Translations under genes and position numbers: made by a program
Shown: one piece after another, positions 1 to 7,069 of the stretch
Layout of the letters: each line of letters begins with the position of its first letter
Position numbering within the stretch: the first letter of the stretch is position 1
Source: Bacillota bacterium
GTDB lineage: Bacteria; Bacillota; Clostridia; UBA1381
Length of the DNA stretch: 9,571 nt
NCBI GenBank assembly: GCA_021203665.1
Contig: JAJQAT010000088.1
Coordinates: forward strand, 1-9,571
Direction: 5' to 3'
Notes under the pieces: model-generated
Databases searched by the model: none
The model's input: only the letters and a program-made list of their open reading frames with translations
Told to the model about the DNA's origin: nothing

Positions 1-55
1 GAACGCCAGCCTGTCACGCTGGAGGTCGTGAGTTCGAGCCTCATCCGGGTCGCCA
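1..55 (+). tRNA. tRNA-Asp(GTC), 3' part
   Basis: This is the 3' part of a tRNA cut by the window's left edge. The anticodon stem CCAGC/GCTGG (7-11 and 19-23, approximately) closes the loop CTGTCAC with anticodon GTC, so it decodes Asp. The T arm is GTGAG-TTCGAGC-CTCAT (28-44). The acceptor 3' strand is CCGGGTC (45-51), followed by discriminator G52, which is an Asp identity base, and an encoded CCA (53-55). The D arm and the 5' acceptor strand lie outside the window. Confidence 0.95.
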
Positions 56-90
56 AAAAAGCAAACTATTTGGGTTTGCTTTTTTATTTT
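55..90 (+). terminator. Rho-independent terminator of the tRNA-Asp unit
   Basis: A 12-bp perfect stem (55-66 pairs with 74-85) with a 7-nt loop. The 3' arm runs into a T tract (80-85 and 87-90). It starts at the last base of the tRNA CCA, so tRNA-Asp is the final gene of its transcript. Confidence 0.85.
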
Positions 91-93
91 CAA

Positions 94-125
94 TAAAAAA
101 ACTCCGGACAAGCAAGGTCCGGAGT
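94..125 (-). terminator. Rho-independent terminator of ridA
   Basis: Read on the minus strand, a 9-bp perfect stem ACTCCGGAC/GTCCGGAGT (117-125 and 101-109) with a 7-nt loop is followed by a run of at least seven T (94-100). It sits 8 nt past the ridA stop and faces the tRNA-Asp terminator, so the two units converge here with separate terminators. Confidence 0.9.
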
Positions 126-133
126 ATATAGCC

Positions 134-505
134 TTACAGCTCAACTATTGTTTCCACCTCAAGCAGCACGTCCTTGGGAAGTCTCGCGACCTCCACGCAC
201 GAGCGCGCCGGATAAGGCTCCGTGAAAAATTCGGCGTATATTTCGTTAATCTTTCCGAAATCGTCCATATTCTTTATAAACACGGTCGTTTTTACAACAT
301 TATCTATGCTGCCGCCCGCCGCCTCAATCAGGTTCTTTACATTTGTAAGAGCCTGCTTTGCCTGAGCCTCAACACCCTCGGGGATTTCACCGTTTTCGGG
401 ATTAATCGGAATTTGTCCCGATGTAAACAGCAGATTTCCCACCGTTACAGCCTGCGAATAGGGTCCTATCGCCGCGGGAGCGTTGTTTGTTTTTGTTTCT
501 TTCAT
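134..505 (-). CDS. ridA: RidA family enamine/imine deaminase
   Basis: A 123-residue protein of the RidA/YjgF/YER057c/UK114 family. Known RidA members are cytosolic trimers that hydrolyse reactive 2-aminoacrylate-type enamines/imines, made by PLP-dependent dehydratases, to ketoacids plus ammonia, protecting PLP enzymes. Visible family marks are IGPYSQA near the N-terminus (Tyr16), FTSGQIP (27-33), and PARSCVEVARLPKDV near the C-terminus. Arg101 in PARSC matches the catalytic Arg105 of E. coli RidA, and Glu116/Glu118 lie in the final strand. The length is normal for the family. The frame extends 3 codons upstream to a TTG, but AAAGGA lies only 2 nt from that TTG and about 10 nt from the ATG at 505, so the ATG is chosen. 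It lies 58 nt after the zinc-ribbon gene with no clear promoter between, so co-transcription is likely. Confidence 0.95.
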   Translation of the reverse strand: MKETKTNNAPAAIGPYSQAVTVGNLLFTSGQIPINPENGEIPEGVEAQAKQALTNVKNLIEAAGGSIDNVVKTTVFIKNMDDFGKINEIYAEFFTEPYPARSCVEVARLPKDVLLEVETIVEL

Positions 506-563
506 TTGTACCAATTCCTTTCTTTTATATATAACCGCCGTCCTCTTTTGGGGAAACGGTATT

Positions 564-1445
564 TTACAGTAAAATCAAATGTCCGATAATCGCAAAAAAT
601 ACGAAATATCCCAGTATCATCGCATAAAGTACCTTGCTTGCCGGCTGTGAAATCCACTCCGTGCGCAGAGCCTCATATGTCAGCACCGCGACAGTGACCG
701 CGCCGCACAGAATCAATACCATAAGTGTTATCGGCGACAGCAGACTGAGCGCCGCGCCTATCGCGCATATAACCGTGAACGGAATCCACGTCGCGGCAAG
801 GCGCACGGAAAATTCCCAAAACGGCGTTTTTAAACGCATTATAAACCTATTTATCAGGTAGAATATTCCCGCGTAAAGCAGGAACATTACAATGCCGCCG
901 ACCGCTCCCGAGAGAATCACGAGCAGTATCGTTCCTATAAGCCTGTATCCCTCCGCGCCGTTAAAGCTCAGCACAGACGCGAGCATTCTGAACGGTCCCA
1001 CGGAGCCGCCGCGCAGCACAAAGTACATACACAGCCACAAAACCGCGCCCTGAACCGCCGCGATTGTGAGTATCGCTCCCTTGCCCAGGTACCCGGGATT
1101 TGATATTTTTTCAACCGGAGCCTTTATAAAGTTAATAACATATCTCCAAAGTCCCTTGAAAAATCCGGCGGAGCCTGCGTTTCTTGCCGCGGATTTCCTC
1201 GCGGCGCGGCGAGTCTTGCGCTTTGTCTTGGCGCGCTCGAATTTACTGTCCTTGCCGGCGTAACCCGTTCTGTATGAGGTCTCGGTTCTGTACGGATTAT
1301 TATAGCTTTGATTTTTATCGGAGCTTTCGCGCGACGCGCCGCCGGTCTGTTCCGCTTTGCGCGCCGCTCTGCGCGCGACGCTTTGCGGGCAGCTGCAAAC
1401 CTCGCCCTTTTCAAGCTCCCTTCCGCAATATATACAGCTTCTCAA
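564..1445 (-). CDS. Zinc-ribbon, five-TM membrane protein (Yip1-like)
   Basis: A 293-residue protein of unknown function. Residues 4-19 form a small treble-clef/zinc-ribbon-like site with Cys4, Cys7, Cys17 and Cys19, probably cytosolic. Residues 22-95 are a polar linker rich in Arg, Lys, Ser and Tyr, probably disordered. From about residue 123 there are five hydrophobic segments (roughly 123-145, 168-199, 216-236, 238-260, 271-292). This order, zinc ribbon then basic linker then multi-TM core, resembles zinc-ribbon/Yip1-type proteins common in Clostridia, but I see no catalytic motif. The start is TTG at 1445: AGAGGTG sits about 7 nt upstream, no in-frame ATG lies nearby, and the TTG preserves the zinc site at the extreme N-terminus. 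It is transcribed from its own consensus promoter and precedes ridA by 58 nt. Confidence 0.8.
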   Translation of the reverse strand: MRSCIYCGRELEKGEVCSCPQSVARRAARKAEQTGGASRESSDKNQSYNNPYRTETSYRTGYAGKDSKFERAKTKRKTRRAARKSAARNAGSAGFFKGLWRYVINFIKAPVEKISNPGYLGKGAILTIAAVQGAVLWLCMYFVLRGGSVGPFRMLASVLSFNGAEGYRLIGTILLVILSGAVGGIVMFLLYAGIFYLINRFIMRLKTPFWEFSVRLAATWIPFTVICAIGAALSLLSPITLMVLILCGAVTVAVLTYEALRTEWISQPASKVLYAMILGYFVFFAIIGHLILL

Positions 1446-1492
1446 ATATACACACCTCTTTGAATTAATTATACAAATTATATATACTATAA

Positions 1493-1521
1493 ATTATAAA
1501 CCCGTATATTTTTATTGTCAA
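1493..1521 (-). promoter_or_regulatory. Consensus sigma-A promoter of the zinc-ribbon gene
   Basis: On the minus strand, -35 TTGACA (1516-1521), a 17-bp spacer and -10 TATAAT (1493-1498) match the consensus perfectly. The flanks are A/T-rich, and the start codon is about 48 nt downstream of the -10. A second TTGACA lies at 1524-1529, 8 bp upstream of the first, but has no -10 at 17 bp. The -35 is only 27 nt past the stop codon of the upstream membrane protein gene, and I see no terminator in that gap. Confidence 0.85.
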
Positions 1522-1547
1522 TGTGTCAACTGTAAACATTATGTTAA

Positions 1548-3194
1548 TTATTTATACAATCTTGATTCAAACGCGTCAATATCCCACGCGTTTTCCTCGC
1601 GCACGCGGTGGAAGAGCTTTATCGTCATATCGCCTATCACGGTTTCACAGTCGGTAATCTCCTCATAGGCGGTGGCAATATCCGTGTATTCCTCAAAGCT
1701 CCTTACCGCCTCCGTCACAACCGTCTGACTGCCCTCCGCAAGGTGAGTTTGCGCGGGAATCGCGACAAGCACGTAATTTACCGTGTAAAGCGCGGACAAA
1801 TCCTTATCGCGCGAATCCACCTGCGGCAGCGATACGATATAATTATCGCGTATCGCGCTTTCTCCGAGCGACGGCTCGACATTCTTCATTATATCCTCGT
1901 TCAGCGTGAACGACGACGCCAAAACCCCCATATTGTCGCCGGCGTAAACCACGGTGTCAAGCTTTTGCTTAAGCGCGAGTATCTCGTCCGTGTCACCGCG
2001 CGACACCGGCAAAAGCGAAAAATTCGGTATCAGCGCCATATGCTTTATTTCCTGCACATTCGTAGGCTGAGTGCGCGGAAGATACACGCTCACCGAATGT
2101 ACAAGGGCAAGCGCGGATATTCCTATAAGCATCCATTCCTTTGTGATGTGCTTTATGATTATAAGCGTAAGCATTATAAGCGACGGAACATACAAAAGCA
2201 AATGCTGCTGACCGTGCGTCTGGGTTGACAGGAACATAAACAAGCACACTATAATCTGCACCCACATAAACACGGTGCGGTTTTCCTTTTTCTTTACTCC
2301 GGCGACTATCGAGCATACGGCGAGCGCGCCGACAAATATCAAGCCGAAATATCTGGTTATCAGCTTAAAATCGGTTCCGACGGAAAATTTATATCCCGCG
2401 TAAAGACTTCCGTAATCATTCATAAGTCTGTATATGAGGAAGTCCCTGAAAAGCACGACAAGCAGCAGAGCCGCCACGGCTATCGCGCAAGCCGGCTTAT
2501 ACCATTTCTTCCGGAACAGAACGCAGTCCGCAAGCATCGCCGTTATAAACGACACCGCGAAAAACGCGTACCACCTGCGCCAAAGCATTGAAAGCACAAG
2601 CAAGGCTCCTATCAGCGCGTACCGCCATATGCCGTCCTTTTGACCCTTTTTTGTGTAATACAAATTAAAGCACAAAAGACATATTAAAATTCCTCCGATG
2701 TCCGCGAATCCGAGAAGCGTAATGCAAAGCATAACGGGGCAAAGCAGTATTGTGACAGCCGCCGCTATCTTCGGCGCCTTGCTCACCTTTTTAGCGAGCA
2801 GATAGATTAATATATACGACGGAATCAGGTACATATTTACCAGTCCCAGCACATACGCGAGCCTTGACTCGCCGAAAAGCGCCGCCACAGCCGCCGACGG
2901 CAAGCCCGCGATATAGTTATAGTCCTCCGTTCCTACGGATTGATACACGTTTCTCCAAAAGCCGCCCTCGCCGAGCGCGCCCGACGCGATTTTTCTCGAT
3001 ATATCCCAATAGGTCGCGTTATCCCAAAAATATATAATATTACTCCTTGTAATGTAAATGACCGCAAGAATATTCACAACAGCCGCGATAACCAAAAAAT
3101 ATATCACGGTTTTATGCCACGGCTTGAGCGTGAATTTTTTTCTTTCCTCATCTTCAAGGTCGTATTTGTCATTTAGTATCGCCCTGAATTCCAA
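1548..3194 (-). CDS. Polytopic membrane protein, probable GT-C glycosyltransferase
   Basis: A 548-residue protein with about ten hydrophobic segments (first at about 28-46, last near 350-366) and a soluble C-terminal domain of about 165 residues. The first extracytoplasmic loop carries WDNATYWD (57-64), an acidic pair placed like the catalytic acidic motif in loop 1 of GT-C fold enzymes (PMT/ArnT-like), which use polyprenyl-phosphate sugars. This supports, but does not prove, a membrane glycosyltransferase; the acceptor is unknown. Start choice: the frame opens with a TTG at 3212 overlapping the helicase stop, but GGAGG (3203-3207) lies inside that extension, 8 nt before a second TTG at 3194. 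The second TTG is therefore taken as the start. The gap to the SNF2 gene is 14 nt, so the two are one operon. No terminator is visible after its stop. Confidence 0.75.
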   Translation of the reverse strand: MEFRAILNDKYDLEDEERKKFTLKPWHKTVIYFLVIAAVVNILAVIYITRSNIIYFWDNATYWDISRKIASGALGEGGFWRNVYQSVGTEDYNYIAGLPSAAVAALFGESRLAYVLGLVNMYLIPSYILIYLLAKKVSKAPKIAAAVTILLCPVMLCITLLGFADIGGILICLLCFNLYYTKKGQKDGIWRYALIGALLVLSMLWRRWYAFFAVSFITAMLADCVLFRKKWYKPACAIAVAALLLVVLFRDFLIYRLMNDYGSLYAGYKFSVGTDFKLITRYFGLIFVGALAVCSIVAGVKKKENRTVFMWVQIIVCLFMFLSTQTHGQQHLLLYVPSLIMLTLIIIKHITKEWMLIGISALALVHSVSVYLPRTQPTNVQEIKHMALIPNFSLLPVSRGDTDEILALKQKLDTVVYAGDNMGVLASSFTLNEDIMKNVEPSLGESAIRDNYIVSLPQVDSRDKDLSALYTVNYVLVAIPAQTHLAEGSQTVVTEAVRSFEEYTDIATAYEEITDCETVIGDMTIKLFHRVREENAWDIDAFESRLYK

Positions 3195-3202
3195 TTTTTT
3201 AA

Positions 3203-3207
3203 CCTCC
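3203..3207 (-). promoter_or_regulatory. Ribosome binding site that decides the GT-C start
   Basis: GGAGG on the minus strand lies 8 nt before TTG 3194 and just after the TGA of the SNF2 gene. It would be codons 2-4 of the longer reading from TTG 3212, which has no ribosome binding site at a suitable distance. It therefore argues for a TTG start at 3194. Confidence 0.75.
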
Positions 3208-3208
3208 G

Positions 3209-6200
3209 TCAACTGAATAATGACAAAATTTCTTCATTCGAAAGATTCTTGAATGTGTCGGTATTGACACGCACGATGTCGTCCGCAAGATTTTTCTTGT
3301 TCTCCTGAAGCTTAAGTATTTTCTCTTCTATTGTTCCCTTTGCGGCGAGACGTATAACCTGAACAGCCTTAGTCTGCCCGATTCTGTAGGCGCGGTCGGA
3401 CGCCTGGTCCGTAACGGCGGGATTCCACCACGGGTCGTAATGTATAACGGTGTCCGCGCCCGTGAGATTAAGTCCCACTCCGCCCGCTTTAAGCGATATG
3501 AGGAACACCTCGCGCTCGCCGCCGTTAAACCGCGCGGAAAGCTCCGCCCGCTCATAGGACGGAGTTTGACCGTCAAGATAAAAGGCGGATATGCCGTTTT
3601 CATTCAGCTTTTCCTGTATTATAGACAGCATCGATGTAAACTGCGAAAATACAAGTATTCTGTGTCCGGAATCCACCGCGTTCGTCACAAGCTCCAAAAG
3701 CAGATTTAATTTCCCACTGTCCTTGTCATAATTCTCGTCAAACAGTGTCGGGTGACAGCAAATCTGCCTTAAGCGCATCAAAAGCGTAAGTATGCGCATT
3801 TTCCCTTGTCCGCCCTCGCCCAAAAGCTGCACTGTTTTATCCTTCGCAAGCGCGAGATACGCCGAATACATATCCCTCTGCTCCTTTGTAAGCTCCGCGT
3901 ACATGGTGTTTTCTATCTTTTCGGGCAGCTCGTTTAAAACGTCCGTTTTCATTCTTCTGAGCATAAACGGCTTTATTCTCGCGCGGAAGCTGTTCGCCGT
4001 CATTGAATCGCCGTCCTTTACAAGCGGCGTTTCATATCTGTTTCTGAACTCGCGCGAGGAATACAGATACCCGGGCATAATAAAATCAAATATCGACCAA
4101 AGCTCCGTAAGCGAATTTTCTATGGGCGTGCCCGTGAGCGCGAATTTATGCTCCGCATTTATCTTCTTAACGCTGTGCGCGTTCATCGTTTTCGGATTTT
4201 TTATATGCTGCGCCTCGTCTATAAAGCAGTAGGTGAACTCTATCTCCTGATACAGCGCTATATCACGCCTTAAAAGCGGATACGATGTTATGACAAATTC
4301 ATAATCGTTCACCGATTTAATCAGATTTTCCCTGTCCGCCTTTGAGCCGTCTATAATAAGCGACGACGCGTCGGGCGTGAACTTGTTTATCTCGCTTTGC
4401 CAGTTGTAGGTAAGCGCGCTCGGGGCGACTATCAAAACCGGCTTATCGGGTCTAATGCCGTGTATATAGGCGATTACCTGCAATGTCTTACCCAAGCCCA
4501 TATCGTCCGCGAGTATTCCGCCGAATCCCAAATACGAAAGCTGCGTAAGCCACGCAATTCCGTCCTTTTGGTAATCCCTTAGTACATTGTCAAGAGATTC
4601 GGGTATTACGGGCTCCCTGTTTTTTATGTCGTTTATATATTCAATAAAGCTTTTGTCCTTTTTGACCGAGCCGACCGCGTTTAAATACAGCGCGTGATAT
4701 TTTGAAATCTCCTTGCCGCCGTTTTTTATATCCTCATAGGAAAAATCAAGCTGGTCAAGCAGGTTGAATATGTCCTTTTGAGAGCTGTGCTCCAAATCCA
4801 CAAAGCTGCCGTTCGGCAGACGGTAAAAGCGCTTTTTCAGCTTGACCGCGTTCAGTATTCCGCTTATCTGCTCGTATGACAAGCTGCTTTCAAAATCCGC
4901 TTCAAGCAAATCCACGTCCGCCGCGTACTTTACCGACGCGGCAATGTCTATCTTATCCGTTATCTTAAGTCCCGCGAAACGGTCGGAGGCATACAGCTTC
5001 GCCTTATCCCGCAAAACTGGTATTTCATCCGAGAGGAACATATATATTTCCCTGTCGCCGTAAAGCGAATACACTCCGTTGAGCAGCGAAAAGCTCCCGA
5101 ACGACGACATTATATCGTTTTCGCTATCAAAGTCGCGCACGACGATTTTACCGCCGCCGCTGCCCTCATCGGGCAGCCTCAGCGAAATACTGCCGTAATT
5201 CGCCTTTATAACGGCGGTTATTCCGCCCCTTGAATAATCAAAATATATCTCAAAATTCGGCTTTGTATCAACTATTACCTCGTCAATTCCCTGCGCGATT
5301 ACGCCGTGCTTATTCCTTATATTCGGCAACACGTGAGCCGCGAACAAAATCGTGTTGTCGCCCTTAAAGCTGATATGCGTCCGCTCCTCGGTGGCAAGCG
5401 CGTTATATATCGGCATAAAATATTCGCGCCACTCGCTTTTTGTGTGATAGATTGTGTTTTCATACAAAAACCACTCGCCGTCGCGCGTAAGCGCAAAGCC
5501 CCTGTCGCTGACCGACATATCTATTTCGCCGCCGTAAGCGTCCACATCTATTATAATATCGGGATTATCCTCGATAATGCGCGCCGCGCCGATTGACATT
5601 CCGTCAAACACAACCGAAAAATCCGCGTGATTAAGCAGCGGAAAAATCCGCTTTGCCGCAAGCGAGCCGAACGACGTCTGATACGCCGCCTTCATATACA
5701 TTTGAGCGTCCGCCGAGCGGCTTTCATAGGTTTCCGCGAGTATTTTAATTATCGCGTCCTGCGGCGCGGGAAATTCCGCCGTCAGCGGATTGTATGAGGA
5801 ATATCTGTCAAATTTAAATTCCTGTTTCTTCAAATAGCTTTCCAAAAAATTCTCTATGCCGCGCAGCTTGTTTCCGTTTACCTCCATAGACATCGAGTAT
5901 GCCGCGCCGCCATGCGGAGCTTTGTTGATGTGGAGTGTGAATGAGGCGTAAATTGTCTCTTTACTGTATTTTTTTGAGGCGAATTCACCGCAAAGCGTTT
6001 TCGCTATTTTATCATTCTCGTCGATATAGTCCGCGCCCTCGTCTATTTCCTTTTGACGCTGTTTGAGCGCGGCGACTATGTGCTTGCAGACGGAATCCAT
6101 CGTTTCAAAATACGGGCAGGTGCAAAAATAATCCTCAACGGAGTTTTCGGACAGCTTTACCCGCACGTTGTACAGCTCTTCTCCGTCAACAACGGCGGTT

Positions 6201-6316
6201 ATCAGATTTTCCTCGCGTTTGCGCAGGTGTACTCTGCCCTCCTTGAAATATTCAAGCCCTCTCTTGTAAATGGTGGAGGAACAGGATTTTTTTATCATCG
6301 ATTCTGTTATTTTCAT
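3209..6316 (-). CDS. SWIM zinc-finger SNF2-family DNA-dependent ATPase
   Basis: A 1035-residue cytosolic SNF2/RapA-type superfamily 2 ATPase. Near the N-terminus is a SWIM finger, Cys65-x-Cys67-x9-Cys77-x-His79. Residues of about 100-570 match the layout of the bacterial SNF2-associated region. The motor has motif I DDMGLGKT (604-611), motif II DEAQ (700-703), motif III LTGTP (727-731), then the helicase C lobe with SLKAGGVGLNLTGAD (941-955) and motif VI DQASDRAYRIGQ (970-981), with Arg975 and Arg978 as finger candidates. All motor motifs look intact. Such enzymes translocate on double-stranded DNA or remodel protein-DNA complexes, usually without strand separation; the partner is unknown. 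Start: ATG 6316 has AAGG 6-7 nt upstream and lies downstream of a good promoter; an extra 14 upstream codons lack a ribosome binding site. It heads an operon with the GT-C gene. Confidence 0.95.
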   Translation of the reverse strand: MKITESMIKKSCSSTIYKRGLEYFKEGRVHLRKREENLITAVVDGEELYNVRVKLSENSVEDYFCTCPYFETMDSVCKHIVAALKQRQKEIDEGADYIDENDKIAKTLCGEFASKKYSKETIYASFTLHINKAPHGGAAYSMSMEVNGNKLRGIENFLESYLKKQEFKFDRYSSYNPLTAEFPAPQDAIIKILAETYESRSADAQMYMKAAYQTSFGSLAAKRIFPLLNHADFSVVFDGMSIGAARIIEDNPDIIIDVDAYGGEIDMSVSDRGFALTRDGEWFLYENTIYHTKSEWREYFMPIYNALATEERTHISFKGDNTILFAAHVLPNIRNKHGVIAQGIDEVIVDTKPNFEIYFDYSRGGITAVIKANYGSISLRLPDEGSGGGKIVVRDFDSENDIMSSFGSFSLLNGVYSLYGDREIYMFLSDEIPVLRDKAKLYASDRFAGLKITDKIDIAASVKYAADVDLLEADFESSLSYEQISGILNAVKLKKRFYRLPNGSFVDLEHSSQKDIFNLLDQLDFSYEDIKNGGKEISKYHALYLNAVGSVKKDKSFIEYINDIKNREPVIPESLDNVLRDYQKDGIAWLTQLSYLGFGGILADDMGLGKTLQVIAYIHGIRPDKPVLIVAPSALTYNWQSEINKFTPDASSLIIDGSKADRENLIKSVNDYEFVITSYPLLRRDIALYQEIEFTYCFIDEAQHIKNPKTMNAHSVKKINAEHKFALTGTPIENSLTELWSIFDFIMPGYLYSSREFRNRYETPLVKDGDSMTANSFRARIKPFMLRRMKTDVLNELPEKIENTMYAELTKEQRDMYSAYLALAKDKTVQLLGEGGQGKMRILTLLMRLRQICCHPTLFDENYDKDSGKLNLLLELVTNAVDSGHRILVFSQFTSMLSIIQEKLNENGISAFYLDGQTPSYERAELSARFNGGEREVFLISLKAGGVGLNLTGADTVIHYDPWWNPAVTDQASDRAYRIGQTKAVQVIRLAAKGTIEEKILKLQENKKNLADDIVRVNTDTFKNLSNEEILSLFS

Positions 6317-6377
6317 ATTGAGCCTTCCCGTTCTGAATATCGCGCATAATAGCCGCATACTCTAATCTTATCATATA

Positions 6378-6406
6378 ATTATAGCACATCCCGCCGCGAT
6401 ATACAA
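6378..6406 (-). promoter_or_regulatory. Extended -10 promoter of the SNF2/GT-C operon
   Basis: On the minus strand, -35 TTGTAT (6401-6406), a 17-bp spacer and -10 TATAAT (6378-6383) preceded by TGC (extended -10). Upstream of the -35 is a very A/T-rich stretch (6407-6470) including the palindrome ATTTTTAAAAAT (6424-6435), which could act as an UP-type element. The predicted leader is about 55 nt. Confidence 0.75.
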
Positions 6407-6472
6407 TATTATTTTATAATGCAATTTTTAAAAATGTGTAAAATTTAAATAAAAACTTTTACGGCAATCGAG

Positions 6473-6531
6473 AAATAAAAAACGGCATCGGGAAACGGGA
6501 AATGCGCAGACAATCTCCCGTTCGGACACCG
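6473..6531 (-). terminator. Probable terminator of the TIR/GNAT operon
   Basis: On the minus strand an imperfect hairpin pairs 6515-6531 with 6483-6500 (perfect AACGGGA/TCCCGTT core at the top, then a short bulge, then GTCC-like and CGG/CCG pairs at the base). It is followed by TTTTTTATTT (6473-6482). The loop is about 14 nt, larger than usual, so confidence is moderate. It lies 34 nt past the GNAT stop. Confidence 0.6.
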
Positions 6532-6565
6532 CTTTTGGCAAAACCGAGCGTTTATATTCATTAAG

Positions 6566-7069
6566 CTAAATCTCCATAAGATAAATATCTCTTATATATC
6601 CGCAGCTTTTCTTGTATGTAAGCATCCTTTTCATTCCCAATCTCATGAACGATCTTTGACTGGGCATATTATTCGGATGAATTGTGGCGATGAGATACGC
6701 CTTATTCAACCGCGCGGCTTCCTCCGTTATGCGTCTATTAATATCCAAAAGAATATTTTTGCCGCGGTATGCCGGCTTAACCATTGCGCGTCCGATTTCC
6801 GCCGTCATATTTATCAGCGGCGCGGCATCGCCGAGCTGAGATAAGCTTTCCCCAAACTCGTGCGGGTTAAGGAAGAGACCCGCCGCGGCTATAAGCTCCC
6901 CGTCTTCAAACGCGCCGTAAAACCGCGTCCATTCCTTATCAAAAAAATGCTCTCTGGAAATATCGTTTATCGGAAGCCAATATTCCCCGCTCTCAAGAGT
7001 CTCCTCGATTTCATCGATAAGATCGCTTAATGCCTTTTGATTTTTTATTTCCAATTCTTTAATAATCAT
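6566..7069 (-). CDS. GNAT-family N-acetyltransferase
   Basis: A 167-residue protein, the usual GNAT length. These enzymes move an acetyl group from acetyl-CoA to an amine; the substrate is not evident. Motif A is EIGRAMVKPAYRGKN (91-105), where the Arg102-Gly103 pair corresponds to the pyrophosphate-binding Q/R-x-x-G-x-G/A turn, although the second glycine is replaced by Asn. Motif B is HPNN (131-134) with FMRLGMK (141-147), the common S-x-x-x-x-x-x-x-G-F region with Met in place of Phe. The ATG at 7069 lies inside the last codons of the TIR gene (11-nt overlap), and AAGGA is about 8 nt upstream, so translation is probably coupled. The tight coupling suggests it modifies a product or target of the TIR protein, but this is inference; an unrelated small-molecule or ribosomal-protein acetylase is possible. 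Confidence 0.9.
   Translation of the reverse strand: MIIKELEIKNQKALSDLIDEIEETLESGEYWLPINDISREHFFDKEWTRFYGAFEDGELIAAAGLFLNPHEFGESLSQLGDAAPLINMTAEIGRAMVKPAYRGKNILLDINRRITEEAARLNKAYLIATIHPNNMPSQRSFMRLGMKRMLTYKKSCGYIRDIYLMEI

Noticed and set aside
1608..2228. A 206-codon plus-strand open frame opposite the GT-C gene
   Set aside because: It is antisense to a well-supported membrane protein, rich in Arg and His as typical of shadow frames, with no ribosome binding site or recognisable domain.
6317..6358. A 14-residue N-terminal extension of the SNF2 protein
   Set aside because: No ribosome binding site precedes it, and ATG 6316 has AAGG at good spacing and fits family N-termini before the SWIM finger.
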